Shown here in pieces: positions 54,026 to 63,781 of a stretch of 64,000 bases of DNA. Source of the stretch: an uncultured Porphyromonadaceae bacterium (GTDB lineage Bacteria > Bacteroidota > Bacteroidia > Bacteroidales > Muribaculaceae); NCBI GenBank assembly GCA_947573485.1, contig CANPGB010000003.1, positions 62,001 through 126,000 on the forward strand, given 5' to 3'. The notes beneath the pieces are model-generated. The model had not been told where the DNA came from. It searched no databases and was given only the letters and a program-made list of their open reading frames with translations. The position numbers were made by a program, and so were the translations under genes. Position 1 is the stretch's first letter. Every line of letters starts with the position of its first letter.

Positions 54026-54357
54026 TGTACTACGTTACCAAACGACTCGAAATATCGGCGGCGCACCGCCTCGAACTTGACTACGAGAGCAAGTGTACCT
54101 CGCTCCACGGCCACAACTGGATTGTGACCGTACACTGCCGTGCCGCCGAGCTCAACAGCAACGGCATGGTCACCGACTTCACCGACATCAAGCGCATTGT
54201 GAGCGAGCGCCTCGACCACCGCTGCCTCAACGACACTCTCCCCTTCAATCCCACAGCCGAGAACATCGCACGCTGGATTTGCGACAACGTCGATAACTGC
54301 TACCGCGTGGATGTGCAGGAAAGCGAAGGCAACACCGCAAGCTATGAAAGAGACTGA
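54025..54357 (+). CDS. queD: 6-carboxytetrahydropterin synthase
   Basis: 110 residues with the QueD zinc ligands H14, H28 and H30 (SAAHRLE, SLHGHNW) and C24 as the catalytic cysteine. It makes 6-carboxy-5,6,7,8-tetrahydropterin in the queuosine (preQ0) pathway. Directly followed by queE, so the pair supports this assignment rather than a biopterin enzyme. Confidence 0.95.
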   Translation: MYYVTKRLEISAAHRLELDYESKCTSLHGHNWIVTVHCRAAELNSNGMVTDFTDIKRIVSERLDHRCLNDTLPFNPTAENIARWICDNVDNCYRVDVQESEGNTASYERD

Positions 54358-54904
54358 CAGCTACCGCGTAAACGAAATCTTCTACTCGCTGCAGGGCGAG
54401 GGGCACTACACGGGCACTCCGGCTGTGTTCCTCCGTTTTGCAGGCTGCAACCGCGCCTGCGCCTTCTGCGACACCGACCACCACGGCTTCACCGCCATGA
54501 CCGCCGCCGAAATTGCCGACGCCTGCGCGGCATTCCCCTCGCGACACCTCGTGGTAACAGGCGGCGAACCCCTCATGCAGCTCGACAGCGCCCTGCTGCG
54601 CCTGCTCAAAGCCCGCGGTTTCTATGTGCAGATTGAGACCAACGGCTCTCTACCCGCACCTCCGGAGGTCGATTGGGTGACCTGCTCGCCCAAAGACGCC
54701 CCCTGGCGCATCGACCGCGTGGACGAGCTCAAGATAGTTTACCAAGGTCAGGACGTGGAGGAGACAGCCTCGCATTTCGACTGCCCCCTGCGCTACCTGC
54801 AGCCCTGCTCAGGCCTCAACACCGCCGAGACTATCGACTACATCTTACAACACCCGCGCTGGCGCCTCTCGCTCCAGACCCACAAGCTTATCGACATCCG
54901 TTAA
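54344..54904 (+). CDS. queE: 7-carboxy-7-deazaguanine synthase
   Basis: 186 residues from ATG 54344; an upstream in-frame ATG at 54311 lies deeper inside queD. FYSLQGEG (13-20) and the radical-SAM cluster C35-X3-C39-X2-C42 (CNRACAFC) are clear, then VTGGEPL and the NGS loop. It converts 6-carboxytetrahydropterin to 7-carboxy-7-deazaguanine. It overlaps queD by 14 bp. QueC and QueF are not in the window. Confidence 0.95.
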   Translation: MKETDSYRVNEIFYSLQGEGHYTGTPAVFLRFAGCNRACAFCDTDHHGFTAMTAAEIADACAAFPSRHLVVTGGEPLMQLDSALLRLLKARGFYVQIETNGSLPAPPEVDWVTCSPKDAPWRIDRVDELKIVYQGQDVEETASHFDCPLRYLQPCSGLNTAETIDYILQHPRWRLSLQTHKLIDIR

Positions 54905-54908
54905 AGCC

Positions 54909-56114
54909 ATGCTCCTGCGTCTGTTATCACTGATAGTCATTGCGCTCGCCTTCCCGGCGACGCAGCTTTGCGGCGCAGAGAGGGCCGATACAGCGGTGTA
55001 TTTTGTCAACGTATATCCAGGCTCCGAGATTTACGAGCTTGAGGGTCACTCGGCAATACTCGTCGACATCGCCGGGCAGCGGCCCGTGGCCTACAACTTC
55101 GGCGTCTTCGACTTCGCCGCTCCCAACTTCGTGTACCGCTTCGTAAAAGGCGAGACCGACTATATGGCCGTGGCATGGCCGTGGGAGGCCTTTGTAGCGC
55201 CATACGTGAGAGACGGGCGCCGCGTGGTGGCTCACGAACTGAATTTCACCCCGGCTCAGACGCGCCGCCTCGTGGAACTCCTGCAGGAAAATGTGCGACC
55301 CGAGAACGCCGTCTACCGCTACAACTACGTGAAAGACAACTGCGCCACGCGTCCGCTGCGTGCCGTGGAACTGGCCTCCGGCGACAGTCTCAAGCTCGCC
55401 CCCGCACCCATAGAAGCGAACTCCTCGCTGCCTATCACCTTCCGCAATATAATGCGCCGCTACCATGCCAATTACCCATGGTATCAGTTCGGCATCGACC
55501 TTGCCCTCGGAAGCGGGATAGACTATCCGCTCGACTCCCGCGAACCCTCCTTTGCCCCCGCCGAGCTCGACGGCATGCTCCATGGCGCCACCACCGGCGG
55601 CAGCCCTTTGGTGCGCGACACTCTGGTGATAGCCGATTTCGCCCCCGATAATGCCGTGCTCGGGCCAACGCCTTGGTACCTGCGCCCCGACACCGTGTTC
55701 TGGATATTTTTCGCCGTGACACTGGCTCTTACTATCCGCGATATACGCCGCCGCAAGGTATGCCGCTGGTTCGACACCGTTTTTTTCAGCGCGCTCGGCC
55801 TCGTAGGCCTCCTCCTCACCTTCCTAATCTTTATTTCGGTGCATGAGGCCACCTCGCCCAACTGGCTTTACCTCTGGCTCAACCCGCTTTGCCTGCTGGT
55901 GCCCGCTTTAATTTGGATAAAACGAACCAAAATAGTGCTCGTTTGTTATCAAATAGCTAACTTTGCAGTGCTGTTGGCGCTGTTGCTCCTGTGGCCCTTG
56001 GTGCCGCAGTCGGCCAACCCCGCATTTTTGCCCATAGTTTTGGCTGAGATGCTGAGGGCGGCAAGCTATGTTTACATCACCCGAACCACCCCGCTATCGC
56101 ATAATTTAAAGTGA
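54909..56114 (+). CDS. DUF4105 membrane protein
   Basis: 401 residues: signal peptide (1-22), a periplasmic or extracellular domain (about 25-255) with the DUF4105 hallmarks ELEGHSAILV (43-52) and YNYVKDNCATRP (about 138-149), and four or five hydrophobic helices in the last 150 residues (e.g. FWIFFAVTLALTI and LVGLLLTFLIF). The Cys-containing NCATRP box resembles a papain-like catalytic site, which is an idea only. Next gene overlaps by GTGA. Confidence 0.85.
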   Translation: MLLRLLSLIVIALAFPATQLCGAERADTAVYFVNVYPGSEIYELEGHSAILVDIAGQRPVAYNFGVFDFAAPNFVYRFVKGETDYMAVAWPWEAFVAPYVRDGRRVVAHELNFTPAQTRRLVELLQENVRPENAVYRYNYVKDNCATRPLRAVELASGDSLKLAPAPIEANSSLPITFRNIMRRYHANYPWYQFGIDLALGSGIDYPLDSREPSFAPAELDGMLHGATTGGSPLVRDTLVIADFAPDNAVLGPTPWYLRPDTVFWIFFAVTLALTIRDIRRRKVCRWFDTVFFSALGLVGLLLTFLIFISVHEATSPNWLYLWLNPLCLLVPALIWIKRTKIVLVCYQIANFAVLLALLLLWPLVPQSANPAFLPIVLAEMLRAASYVYITRTTPLSHNLK

Positions 56115-57742
56115 AAATCAAACGCCGTTTCATCAACACACCCGCCGTGCCCCGCCTTGTGGTGGCACTCGTGGCCTCGTTCGCTGCCATAGGTATGGCC
56201 GCTGCCGACGCCGCGCAGGCGCGTCTGTTAGTGAACATAGTGGTCGACGGCCTCGATGCCGATTACCTCGACCTGCTCCGCGAGCGCTTCGGCGAGGGAG
56301 GTTTCCGGAGGCTCGAGCGCGACGGTGCTTTCGTTACCGCCGCCGACTACGGTCCCGGCCTCGACGCCGCCGCTGCCACAGCCACACTCATGACCGGAGC
56401 CGCACCCTCGCTCAACGGTGTGGGAGGCGCGGTGCGATACGACCGCGAGCGCATGCGCCCCGTCGAAGTTTTTGCCGACCCCGACGTTTTAGGCAACTTC
56501 TCATCTCTCCCCTACTCCCCCAAAGCGCTGCGCGTAAGCACAATAAGCGATGAGGCACGCATTGCCTCGGGCGGCACCTCGGTGGCATATGCCGTGGCAC
56601 CCTCTGCAGCCCAAGCCCTGAGCCTCGGCGGCCACGCCGCAAACGCATCTCTGTGGCTCGACAGCAAGACAGGCAACTGGGCCTCCTCAACCTACTTCAA
56701 GGAGATGCCCGTGGCAGTGGCCACCCGCAACCGCACAACGCCCCTTGCAAGCAGGCTCGACACCATGAGCTGGACGCCCTCGCTCAGCCCGGGCCAATAC
56801 CCGGCGGTGCCCGACCACCTCAGCCGTTACCCCTTCCGATACGTATTCCCCCGCTCCAACCCGCAGCGGCTCGACATGTTTACGAGCTCGCCGCTGGTCA
56901 ACCGCGAGGTAAACACCGTGGCCGGCGATCTGCTTACCACACTCAAAGTTGGTCAGCACGAGGGCGTTACCGACGTGCTAAGCTTAGCCTACACCCTCGC
57001 GCCCTACAACTACGGCAAGAACCCCGACAACCGTGTCGAGCTCATGGACGCATACGTCAAGCTCGACGCCAACATAGAGCAGCTGCTCAGCGACATAGAC
57101 CGCCGCATAGGCCTCGACAAAACCGTGATAGTGCTCGCAGGCACCCCGCCGCGAACCCGCTCGCGCCGCGACTCCGACCAGTGGGGAGTACCCTTCGGCG
57201 AGTTTTCGACACGCAAGGCCATATCGCTGCTCAACATCTACCTCATGGCCGTCTACGGCAACGGCGACTATGTGTCGGCCTACCACGACGGGCAGTTCTA
57301 CCTGAATCATAAACTGATGAAGGAGCGGTCGCTCGACGAGAGCGAAGTGCGCACCAAAGCCGCCTCTTTTATGGCGCGCATGACAGGCGTAGACCGCGTT
57401 TTCACCCTCGACGAAATTATCGCCGGCCACGCCGGTGAGCGTGCCGAGGCCCTGCGGCGCAACACAGTAAGTTCTGCCGCGGGCGACCTCACAGTCAACG
57501 TAGCACCGGGCTACGAGATAGTCGACGATTACAACAGCACCCCCTCGGCCGAGCGCATACCCATGGCCGAGCGCGCCGCCGCTACCACAGCGCCGGTGTT
57601 CATCCTCGCACCCGGCATAGCGGCCCAGACCATAGGCACTCCCGTCGACGCACGCACAATAGCTCCGGCGGTTTGCCGCATACTGCGCATACGCTCGCCC
57701 AACGGCGCGGCGCAAGCCCCGCTGCACCTTATTAAAAAATAA
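56111..57742 (+). CDS. Degenerate alkaline-phosphatase-family protein, GTG start
   Basis: 543 residues from GTG 56111, which overlaps the previous stop (GTGA). It has a signal-like N-terminus (about 15-38) and the overall layout of PafA-type phosphatases: VNIVVDGLDADYL (D46 equals a metal ligand), AAAATATLMTGAAPS (86-100), SLAYTLAPYNYGKN (291-304), the DAYVKLDANI helix and VIVLAGTPP (339-347). The nucleophile Thr and metal-binding His and Asp expected at these positions are replaced: A86 for Thr, no Asp/His pair near 297-304, GT in place of DH near 344-345, and ATTAP where DTHxP is expected. So it is probably a non-catalytic pseudoenzyme. Confidence 0.75.
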   Translation: MKIKRRFINTPAVPRLVVALVASFAAIGMAAADAAQARLLVNIVVDGLDADYLDLLRERFGEGGFRRLERDGAFVTAADYGPGLDAAAATATLMTGAAPSLNGVGGAVRYDRERMRPVEVFADPDVLGNFSSLPYSPKALRVSTISDEARIASGGTSVAYAVAPSAAQALSLGGHAANASLWLDSKTGNWASSTYFKEMPVAVATRNRTTPLASRLDTMSWTPSLSPGQYPAVPDHLSRYPFRYVFPRSNPQRLDMFTSSPLVNREVNTVAGDLLTTLKVGQHEGVTDVLSLAYTLAPYNYGKNPDNRVELMDAYVKLDANIEQLLSDIDRRIGLDKTVIVLAGTPPRTRSRRDSDQWGVPFGEFSTRKAISLLNIYLMAVYGNGDYVSAYHDGQFYLNHKLMKERSLDESEVRTKAASFMARMTGVDRVFTLDEIIAGHAGERAEALRRNTVSSAAGDLTVNVAPGYEIVDDYNSTPSAERIPMAERAAATTAPVFILAPGIAAQTIGTPVDARTIAPAVCRILRIRSPNGAAQAPLHLIKK

Positions 57743-57774
57743 GCGCCGCGGGCCCGAAATTCCCTGAAATTTCG

Positions 57775-57782
57775 TAACTTTG
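57775..57782 (+). promoter_or_regulatory. Promoter of secA
   Basis: TAACTTTG, a perfect -7 box; the -33 element is not evident. About 77 bp upstream of the secA ATG. Confidence 0.6.
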
Positions 57783-57858
57783 CAGCTGACGCCGTAATAC
57801 ACCCGGCGCCGGTCATCACCTTATTTCACATCCCCAAGTAAAAAATATCACCCAACAT

Positions 57859-60800
57859 ATGTCATTCACTTCATTACTGAAAAAAGTCTTCGGCGACAAA
57901 TCGACGCGCGACCTGAAGGCAATCAACCCCATTCTCCTCCAGATAAAAGAGAAGATGCCCGAGATGCAGAAGCTCTCTAACGACGAGCTCCGCGGGCGCA
58001 TCACCGACGTTCGACGCGATATAGCCGAGGCCACCAAAGCCGACAACGACGCTATCGCCGAGCTCCGCGAGCAGGTTGAGACCCTCGCCTTTGAAAAGCG
58101 ACAGCCGCTGTGGGACCAGATTGACGCTCACGAGAAAAAGATTCTCGACATCATAGAAGACAAGCTCAACGAGCACCTCCCCACCGTATTCGCTGCCGTG
58201 CGCGAGACAGCAGCCCGCTTTGCCGCCAGCGACACCGTGGAGGTTACCGCCACCGACTTCGACCGCGACCTCGCAGGCCAGGGCCGTGAGTTCGTGACTA
58301 TCGAAGGCGACAAGGCCATATGGAAAAACCACTGGATTGCCGGTGGCAACGAGATAAAGTGGGATATGACCCACTACGACGTGCAGCTCATTGGCGGCAT
58401 CGTGCTTCACCAGGGCAAAATCGCCGAAATGGCAACCGGTGAAGGCAAGACTCTCGTGGCAACCCTCCCTGTATTCCTCCGCTCACTCTCGGGCCGCGGC
58501 GTACACGTGGTAACCGTCAACGACTACCTCTCAAAGCGTGACTCCGAGTGGATGGGCCCGCTGTATATGTTCCACGGAGCTTCGGTCGACTGCATCGACA
58601 AGCACCAGCCCAACACTCCCCAGCGCCGCCGTGCCTACGAGTGCGACATCACCTACGGTACAAACAACGAATTCGGCTTCGACTACCTCCGCGACAACAT
58701 GGCAATGTCGCCCGCCGACCTCGTGCAGCGCAAACACTACTACGCAATTGTCGACGAGGTTGACTCTGTGCTCATCGACGACGCCCGTACGCCTCTCATC
58801 ATCTCGGGTCCCGTGCCCAAGGGCGACGACCAGCTCTTCAACGAGTACAAAGGCAACGTGGAAAAAGTGGTCAAGGCACAGCAGCGCCTCGTTACCTCTA
58901 TCCTCGCCGAAGCCAAGACCAAGCTCGCTTCCGACAACAAAGACGAGCAGAAAGAAGGCGCTCTCCTCCTCTTCCGCGCCTACAAAGGCCTGCCCAAGAA
59001 CAGCGCCCTCATACGCTTCCTCAGCCAGGAAGGCATGAAGAACACCCTCCTCCAGACCGAGGCCCACTACCTGCAGGACAACTCCCGCGAGATGCCCGTT
59101 GTCACCGACCCGCTCTACTTCGTGATCGACGAAAAGAACCGCTCGGTAGAGCTCACCGACAAGGGTATCGACGAGCTCACCGGCCATGCTCAGGACCCCC
59201 AGTTCTTCGTTCTCCCCGACATCGCCTCGCAGCTCTCCGAGCTCGAGCACATCGCCGACCCTGCCGAACGCCAGGAGCGCAAAGACGAGCTCATGGCAAA
59301 CTACGCCATAAAGAGCGAGCGCGTACACACCGTGACCCAGCTCCTCAAAGCCTACACACTCTTCGAGAAAGACATCGAATATGTGGTTGACGAGAACAAG
59401 GTGAAAATCGTCGACGAGCAGACAGGCCGTATCATGGAAGGCCGCCGCTACTCCGACGGTCTCCACCAGGCTATCGAGGCCAAGGAAGGCGTAAAGGTAG
59501 AGGCTGCCACACAGACCTTCGCCACAATCACCCTGCAGAACTACTTCCGCATGTACCACAAGCTCGCCGGTATGACTGGTACCGCCGAGACAGAGGCAGG
59601 CGAGCTCTGGGACATCTACAAGCTCGACGTGGTGACTATCCCCACCAACCGCCCCATAGCGCGCGTCGACATGAACGACCGCGTATACCGCACCAAGAAA
59701 GAGAAATACGCCGCCGTCATCGAAGAAATCGTACGACTCCGCGACGCAGGCCGCCCCGTGCTCGTGGGTACTACATCGGTAGAAATCTCCGAGCTCCTCA
59801 AACGCATGCTCGACATGCGCAAAATCGAGGCTCAGGTGCTCAACGCCAAGCTTCACCAGCGTGAGGCCGAGGTTGTGGCTCTCGCAGGCCGCAAGGGCGT
59901 GGTGACAATCGCCACCAACATGGCAGGCCGCGGTACCGACATCAAGCTCACACCCGAAGTAAAAGAGGCCGGCGGTCTCGCTATCATAGGCACCGAGCGC
60001 CACGAGTCACGCCGCGTCGACCGTCAGCTCCGTGGCCGTTCGGGACGCCAGGGCGACCCGGGTTCGTCGGTATTCTTCGTGTCGTTCGAAGACCAGCTCA
60101 TGCGCCTCTTCGCCACCGACTCCGTGGTCAAGATGCTCGACCGCCTCGGCTATAAAGAAGGCGAGATGATAGAGCACAAAATGGTGAACAACGCCATTGA
60201 GAAAGCCCAGAAGCGCGTAGAAGAGAACAACTTCGGCATACGTAAGCGCCTCCTCGAGTTCGACGACGTGATGAACAAGCAGCGTACCTACATCTACGAG
60301 CGCCGCCGCCACGCCGTGCTCGGCGAACGCATAGGCGTAGACATCGCCAACATGCTCTACGACACCGTCGAGAACATCGTCAACACCAACGAAAGCCCCG
60401 CACAGTACCCCGACCTCTGCAACGAGATATTCCGCGTGCTTGCCATGGAGGCTCCCTTCACCGAAGAAGAGTACGCCAACCTTACCAAGGAAGACAAGAT
60501 TGACCGCCTCCACGAGGCAGCAGTCGCCGCACTCGACCGCAAGAGCGACCGCATACGCGAGGTTGCCCTCCCCGTGGTTACCCAAATGGCCGCGAACACC
60601 GACTACGACGGCCTCATACTCGTGCCCATTACCGACGGCAAGCGCGTGTTCAACATCCGCACCGACCTCCGCAAAGCCGTGGCCTCGGAGTGCCGCACAG
60701 TGGTAAGGGAGTGGCATAAGGCTCTCATGCTCGTCACTATCGACGAACTCTGGAAAGAGCACCTCCGCGAGCTCGACCAGCTGCGCCAGAGCGTGCAGAA

Positions 60801-61245
60801 CGCCGCCTACGAGCAGAAAGACCCGCTGGTAATCTACAAAGTTGAGTCGTTCCACCTCTTCGAGAACATGCTCAGCAACCTCAACGCCAAGGCCGTGGCA
60901 GCACTCATGCGTGGCCAGATATTTATCCGTCAGCAGGCGCCCATGCCTCAGCAGAACGCCGCTCCCGAAGGCGAGGGCGAAGGCAACGAAGCCCCCGCTC
61001 AGCCTCAGGCTCCCCGTCAGCCCGAAGTGAAGGAAACCCGCGAGGAACTGCCCACCCGCCGCGAATACCGCGAGAGCAAGGCCAGCCTGCCCGGCGAGGA
61101 AGAGCAGCGCCGCGCAGCCTCGGCTCCCCAGGGGCAGCGCGAGAAGGTAATGCCCGCCAAGGCTTCCCCCCGTGTTGGCCGCAACGACCTCTGCCCCTGC
61201 GGCTCAGGCAAGAAATACAAGAACTGCCACGGCAGAAACCAATAA
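57859..61245 (+). CDS. secA: Preprotein translocase ATPase SecA
   Basis: 1128 residues, long as in Bacteroidota. The N-terminus is [18 protein letters not shown], with an extra segment (about 100-175) before the motor. Walker A is MATGEGKT, Walker B is [12 protein letters not shown], and [10 protein letters not shown] and [20 protein letters not shown] complete the helicase-like motor. The linker (about 1025-1105) is Gln/Ala/Pro-rich, and the C-terminal SEC-C zinc motif is C1112, C1114, C1123 and H1124 ([13 protein letters not shown]). It drives Sec export, which feeds the many secreted PUL proteins. Confidence 0.98.
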   Translation: MSFTSLLKKVFGDKSTRDLKAINPILLQIKEKMPEMQKLSNDELRGRITDVRRDIAEATKADNDAIAELREQVETLAFEKRQPLWDQIDAHEKKILDIIEDKLNEHLPTVFAAVRETAARFAASDTVEVTATDFDRDLAGQGREFVTIEGDKAIWKNHWIAGGNEIKWDMTHYDVQLIGGIVLHQGKIAEMATGEGKTLVATLPVFLRSLSGRGVHVVTVNDYLSKRDSEWMGPLYMFHGASVDCIDKHQPNTPQRRRAYECDITYGTNNEFGFDYLRDNMAMSPADLVQRKHYYAIVDEVDSVLIDDARTPLIISGPVPKGDDQLFNEYKGNVEKVVKAQQRLVTSILAEAKTKLASDNKDEQKEGALLLFRAYKGLPKNSALIRFLSQEGMKNTLLQTEAHYLQDNSREMPVVTDPLYFVIDEKNRSVELTDKGIDELTGHAQDPQFFVLPDIASQLSELEHIADPAERQERKDELMANYAIKSERVHTVTQLLKAYTLFEKDIEYVVDENKVKIVDEQTGRIMEGRRYSDGLHQAIEAKEGVKVEAATQTFATITLQNYFRMYHKLAGMTGTAETEAGELWDIYKLDVVTIPTNRPIARVDMNDRVYRTKKEKYAAVIEEIVRLRDAGRPVLVGTTSVEISELLKRMLDMRKIEAQVLNAKLHQREAEVVALAGRKGVVTIATNMAGRGTDIKLTPEVKEAGGLAIIGTERHESRRVDRQLRGRSGRQGDPGSSVFFVSFEDQLMRLFATDSVVKMLDRLGYKEGEMIEHKMVNNAIEKAQKRVEENNFGIRKRLLEFDDVMNKQRTYIYERRRHAVLGERIGVDIANMLYDTVENIVNTNESPAQYPDLCNEIFRVLAMEAPFTEEEYANLTKEDKIDRLHEAAVAALDRKSDRIREVALPVVTQMAANTDYDGLILVPITDGKRVFNIRTDLRKAVASECRTVVREWHKALMLVTIDELWKEHLRELDQLRQSVQNAAYEQKDPLVIYKVESFHLFENMLSNLNAKAVAALMRGQIFIRQQAPMPQQNAAPEGEGEGNEAPAQPQAPRQPEVKETREELPTRREYRESKASLPGEEEQRRAASAPQGQREKVMPAKASPRVGRNDLCPCGSGKKYKNCHGRNQ

Positions 61246-61253
61246 AAACAACT

Positions 61254-61284
61254 GCACCGGCTTCCTCCTGCGGGGAGCCGGTGC
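61254..61284 (+). terminator. Hairpin downstream of secA
   Basis: GCACCGGCT (61254-61262) pairs with AGCCGGTGC (61276-61284). No T run follows, so termination is uncertain. Confidence 0.45.
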
Positions 61285-61317
61285 CTCACACCTCCTCCAA
61301 TCTACCACATCTACACC

Positions 61318-62520
61318 ATGCACAGCTACAATTTCGACTGCGTAATTGACCGCAGCGGCACCTCCGCCGTAAAAATCGACGGCCTCGACCGCGTTTTCGG
61401 GCGCCACGACCTCACTCCCCTGTGGATTGCCGACCTCGACTTCGCGGTATGTCCGCAAATCACCGAGGCTCTATTCAAGCGCCTGCAGCACCCCGTGTTA
61501 GGTTACTCCGAGCCCGGAGCAAGCTACTGGCAGTCTATCATCGACTGGAACCTGCGCCGCCACGGCTTCGGCATCGCACGCGAGGAGCTGTGCTTCATCC
61601 CCGGTGTGGTGAAAGGCATAGCCCTGGCAGTGAACTTCTTCACCCGCGAAGGCGACGCCGTGCTCATCCAGCCCCCGGTCTACACTCCCTTCCGAACGGT
61701 GGTCGAAGGCAATGGCCGACGCATAGTAGAGAACCCCCTCATATTCGAGGACGGCAACTACCGCATGGATCTCGATGGTCTCCGCAAGGTCGTGACAGAG
61801 CACAAGCCCAAGATGATGGTTCTCTGCAACCCTCACAACCCCATTGGTATTCAGTGGGATAAAGAAACCTTGGCCGAAGTGGCCGCCATTTGCCGTCAAG
61901 CCGGTGTTGTGGTTGTGAGCGATGAAATCCACGGCGACCTCATGCTCCATGGGCGCTCGCACATACCCTTCCTCTCCGCAGGCGAAGATGCCCGCGCAAT
62001 AGGTGTGATGCTCGGCGCCCCCTCCAAGACCTTCAACATCCCCGGCCTCGTGAGCTCGTGGATGGTGGTCAAAAATCCCGAGCTCCGCGAACGTTTCTAC
62101 AAATGGCTTGAAGTCAACGAGTTCAGTGCGCCCGTCCTCATCAGCACCATCGGCGCCGAAGCCGCCTACAACAACGGCGAGGCCTGGCTCGACCAGATGC
62201 TGCGCTACGTTGAGGCCAACATCGACTTCGTTGAAGACTACTGCCGCCGCAATATTCCCGAAATCAGCGTGGTACGCCCGCAGGCGTCCTTCCTGCTGTG
62301 GCTCGACTTCCGCCGCCTCAATCTCTGCCAGCGCGAAATAATGGAAATGCTCCTCGACAAGGCGCACCTCGCCCTCAACGACGGCACCATGTTTGGCTCG
62401 CAGGGCGCAGGTTTCGCCCGCCTGAACATTGGCACACCGCGATGTGTGCTCGCTTCGGCTCTCGAGAGCCTTGCAGCCGCAGTACACTCATCGGCGCGTT
62501 GCTGCTGCAATAACAACTAA
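61318..62520 (+). CDS. MalY/PatB-family PLP aminotransferase (cystathionine beta-lyase-like)
   Basis: 400 residues. Fold-type I motifs include PLWIADLDF (34-42), FIPGVVKG, the NPHNPIG box, and the PLP lysine K237 in SKTFNIPG. Close relatives act as cystathionine beta-lyase (PatB) or repress the maltose regulon (MalY), so the exact job is open. The last residues CCCNNN are unusual, with three Cys in a row. The next gene starts 2 bp after its stop. Confidence 0.88.
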   Translation: MHSYNFDCVIDRSGTSAVKIDGLDRVFGRHDLTPLWIADLDFAVCPQITEALFKRLQHPVLGYSEPGASYWQSIIDWNLRRHGFGIAREELCFIPGVVKGIALAVNFFTREGDAVLIQPPVYTPFRTVVEGNGRRIVENPLIFEDGNYRMDLDGLRKVVTEHKPKMMVLCNPHNPIGIQWDKETLAEVAAICRQAGVVVVSDEIHGDLMLHGRSHIPFLSAGEDARAIGVMLGAPSKTFNIPGLVSSWMVVKNPELRERFYKWLEVNEFSAPVLISTIGAEAAYNNGEAWLDQMLRYVEANIDFVEDYCRRNIPEISVVRPQASFLLWLDFRRLNLCQREIMEMLLDKAHLALNDGTMFGSQGAGFARLNIGTPRCVLASALESLAAAVHSSARCCCNNN

Positions 62521-62521
62521 G

Positions 62522-63781
62522 ATGAACAGCTACCGAATATTCCCTCCCGAAGAAATTCTCGAGACAACAGTGAGCCTTCCGCCGAGCAAAAGCCTGGGCG
62601 CGAGGGCTCTCATACTCAACTATATCGCCGGAGAAGCTCCTGCCGGGGGCCATTGCTCCGACACCCGCACACTTTCGGCTATCCTCGCCGACGGCCTCCC
62701 TACCGACGGCCGCGAGCTCGACATTGCCGACGCCGGCACTGCCATGCGCTTTCTCACAGCGCTATGCGCCGCCTCTGAGGGCACACACTGCCGTCTGAAA
62801 GGCACTGCGCGCATGCACAAGCGCCCGATAGGGCCTCTCGTGCACGTGCTCCGCATGCTCGGCGCCGATATCGAATACCTCGGCGAAGAGGGATTTCCGC
62901 CCCTCGAAATCAAGGGACGCAGACTCTCCGGTGGCACCGTCGACATTGACGCCACCGACAGCTCGCAGTACGTATCGGCTCTCATGCTCGTCACTCCCCT
63001 GTTGGAAGCGCCGCTCACCATACGCCTGCTTGGCGAGGCTCACTCCACGCCCTACATACGCATGACAGCCGATATGCTGCGTAAATGCGGTGCCGAAGTC
63101 GACTTCGAGCGCGACATGGTGGCAGTATCATGCCCTGCACCCCTGCGCCCGATCAGCGAGAGCGAGCCCGACTGGAGTGCCGCAGCTTTCTGGTACGAAA
63201 TTGCCGCCCTCACAGCCGGGTGGGTTACACTCAGCGGCCTGCGTGCCGACTCACTGCAGGGCGACCGAGGAGTGGCAGAACTCTTCGAACGCCTCGGAGT
63301 GCTCACCGAGTTTACCGACGAAGGGGCCGAACTCTCGGCAACACCCGACCTGTGGAGCAATCTCGACGCCGACCTCGCCGACATGCCCGATGCCGTACCC
63401 GCACTCGTAGCCACCTGCTGTCTCGCGGGTATCCCCTTCCGCCTAAGCGGCGTAGGCGCGCTCCACCACAAGGAGTGCGACCGCATAGAGGCGCTGACAG
63501 CCGAAATGGCGAAGTTAGGCTGCCTGCTCGAGACGGAGGTCTATGGCACTGTTCTCACATGGGACGGGCGCCGCATACCCGTGCGCGAGCTCCCCGTGTT
63601 CGATACATACAACGACCACCGCATGGCCATGGCCCTCGCTCCCGCCTCAGTATTCGTGCCCGGCATTGTTATCAACGGCACAGAGTGCGTCGAAAAATCA
63701 TACCCCGGTTTCTGGCAGCACCTCAGCGAAGCCGGTTTCCGCCTCGCCGACCCCTCGGAACCCCTTCCTGAAGCCGAATGA
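62522..63781 (+). CDS. aroA: 3-phosphoshikimate 1-carboxyvinyltransferase (EPSP synthase)
   Basis: I start at ATG 62522 (MNSYRIFPPEE; 419 residues); an upstream in-frame ATG lies inside the aminotransferase gene. Family motifs PPSKSLGARAL (about 20-30), DAGTAMRFLTAL (about 69-80), DATDSSQYVSAL (about 142-153) and the C-terminal TYNDHRMAMALAP are present. It joins PEP to shikimate-3-phosphate for aromatic amino acid synthesis. Usual N-terminal Gly-rich loops are slightly divergent, e.g. LGARALIL where LSNRALIL is typical. Confidence 0.94.
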   Translation: MNSYRIFPPEEILETTVSLPPSKSLGARALILNYIAGEAPAGGHCSDTRTLSAILADGLPTDGRELDIADAGTAMRFLTALCAASEGTHCRLKGTARMHKRPIGPLVHVLRMLGADIEYLGEEGFPPLEIKGRRLSGGTVDIDATDSSQYVSALMLVTPLLEAPLTIRLLGEAHSTPYIRMTADMLRKCGAEVDFERDMVAVSCPAPLRPISESEPDWSAAAFWYEIAALTAGWVTLSGLRADSLQGDRGVAELFERLGVLTEFTDEGAELSATPDLWSNLDADLADMPDAVPALVATCCLAGIPFRLSGVGALHHKECDRIEALTAEMAKLGCLLETEVYGTVLTWDGRRIPVRELPVFDTYNDHRMAMALAPASVFVPGIVINGTECVEKSYPGFWQHLSEAGFRLADPSEPLPEAE

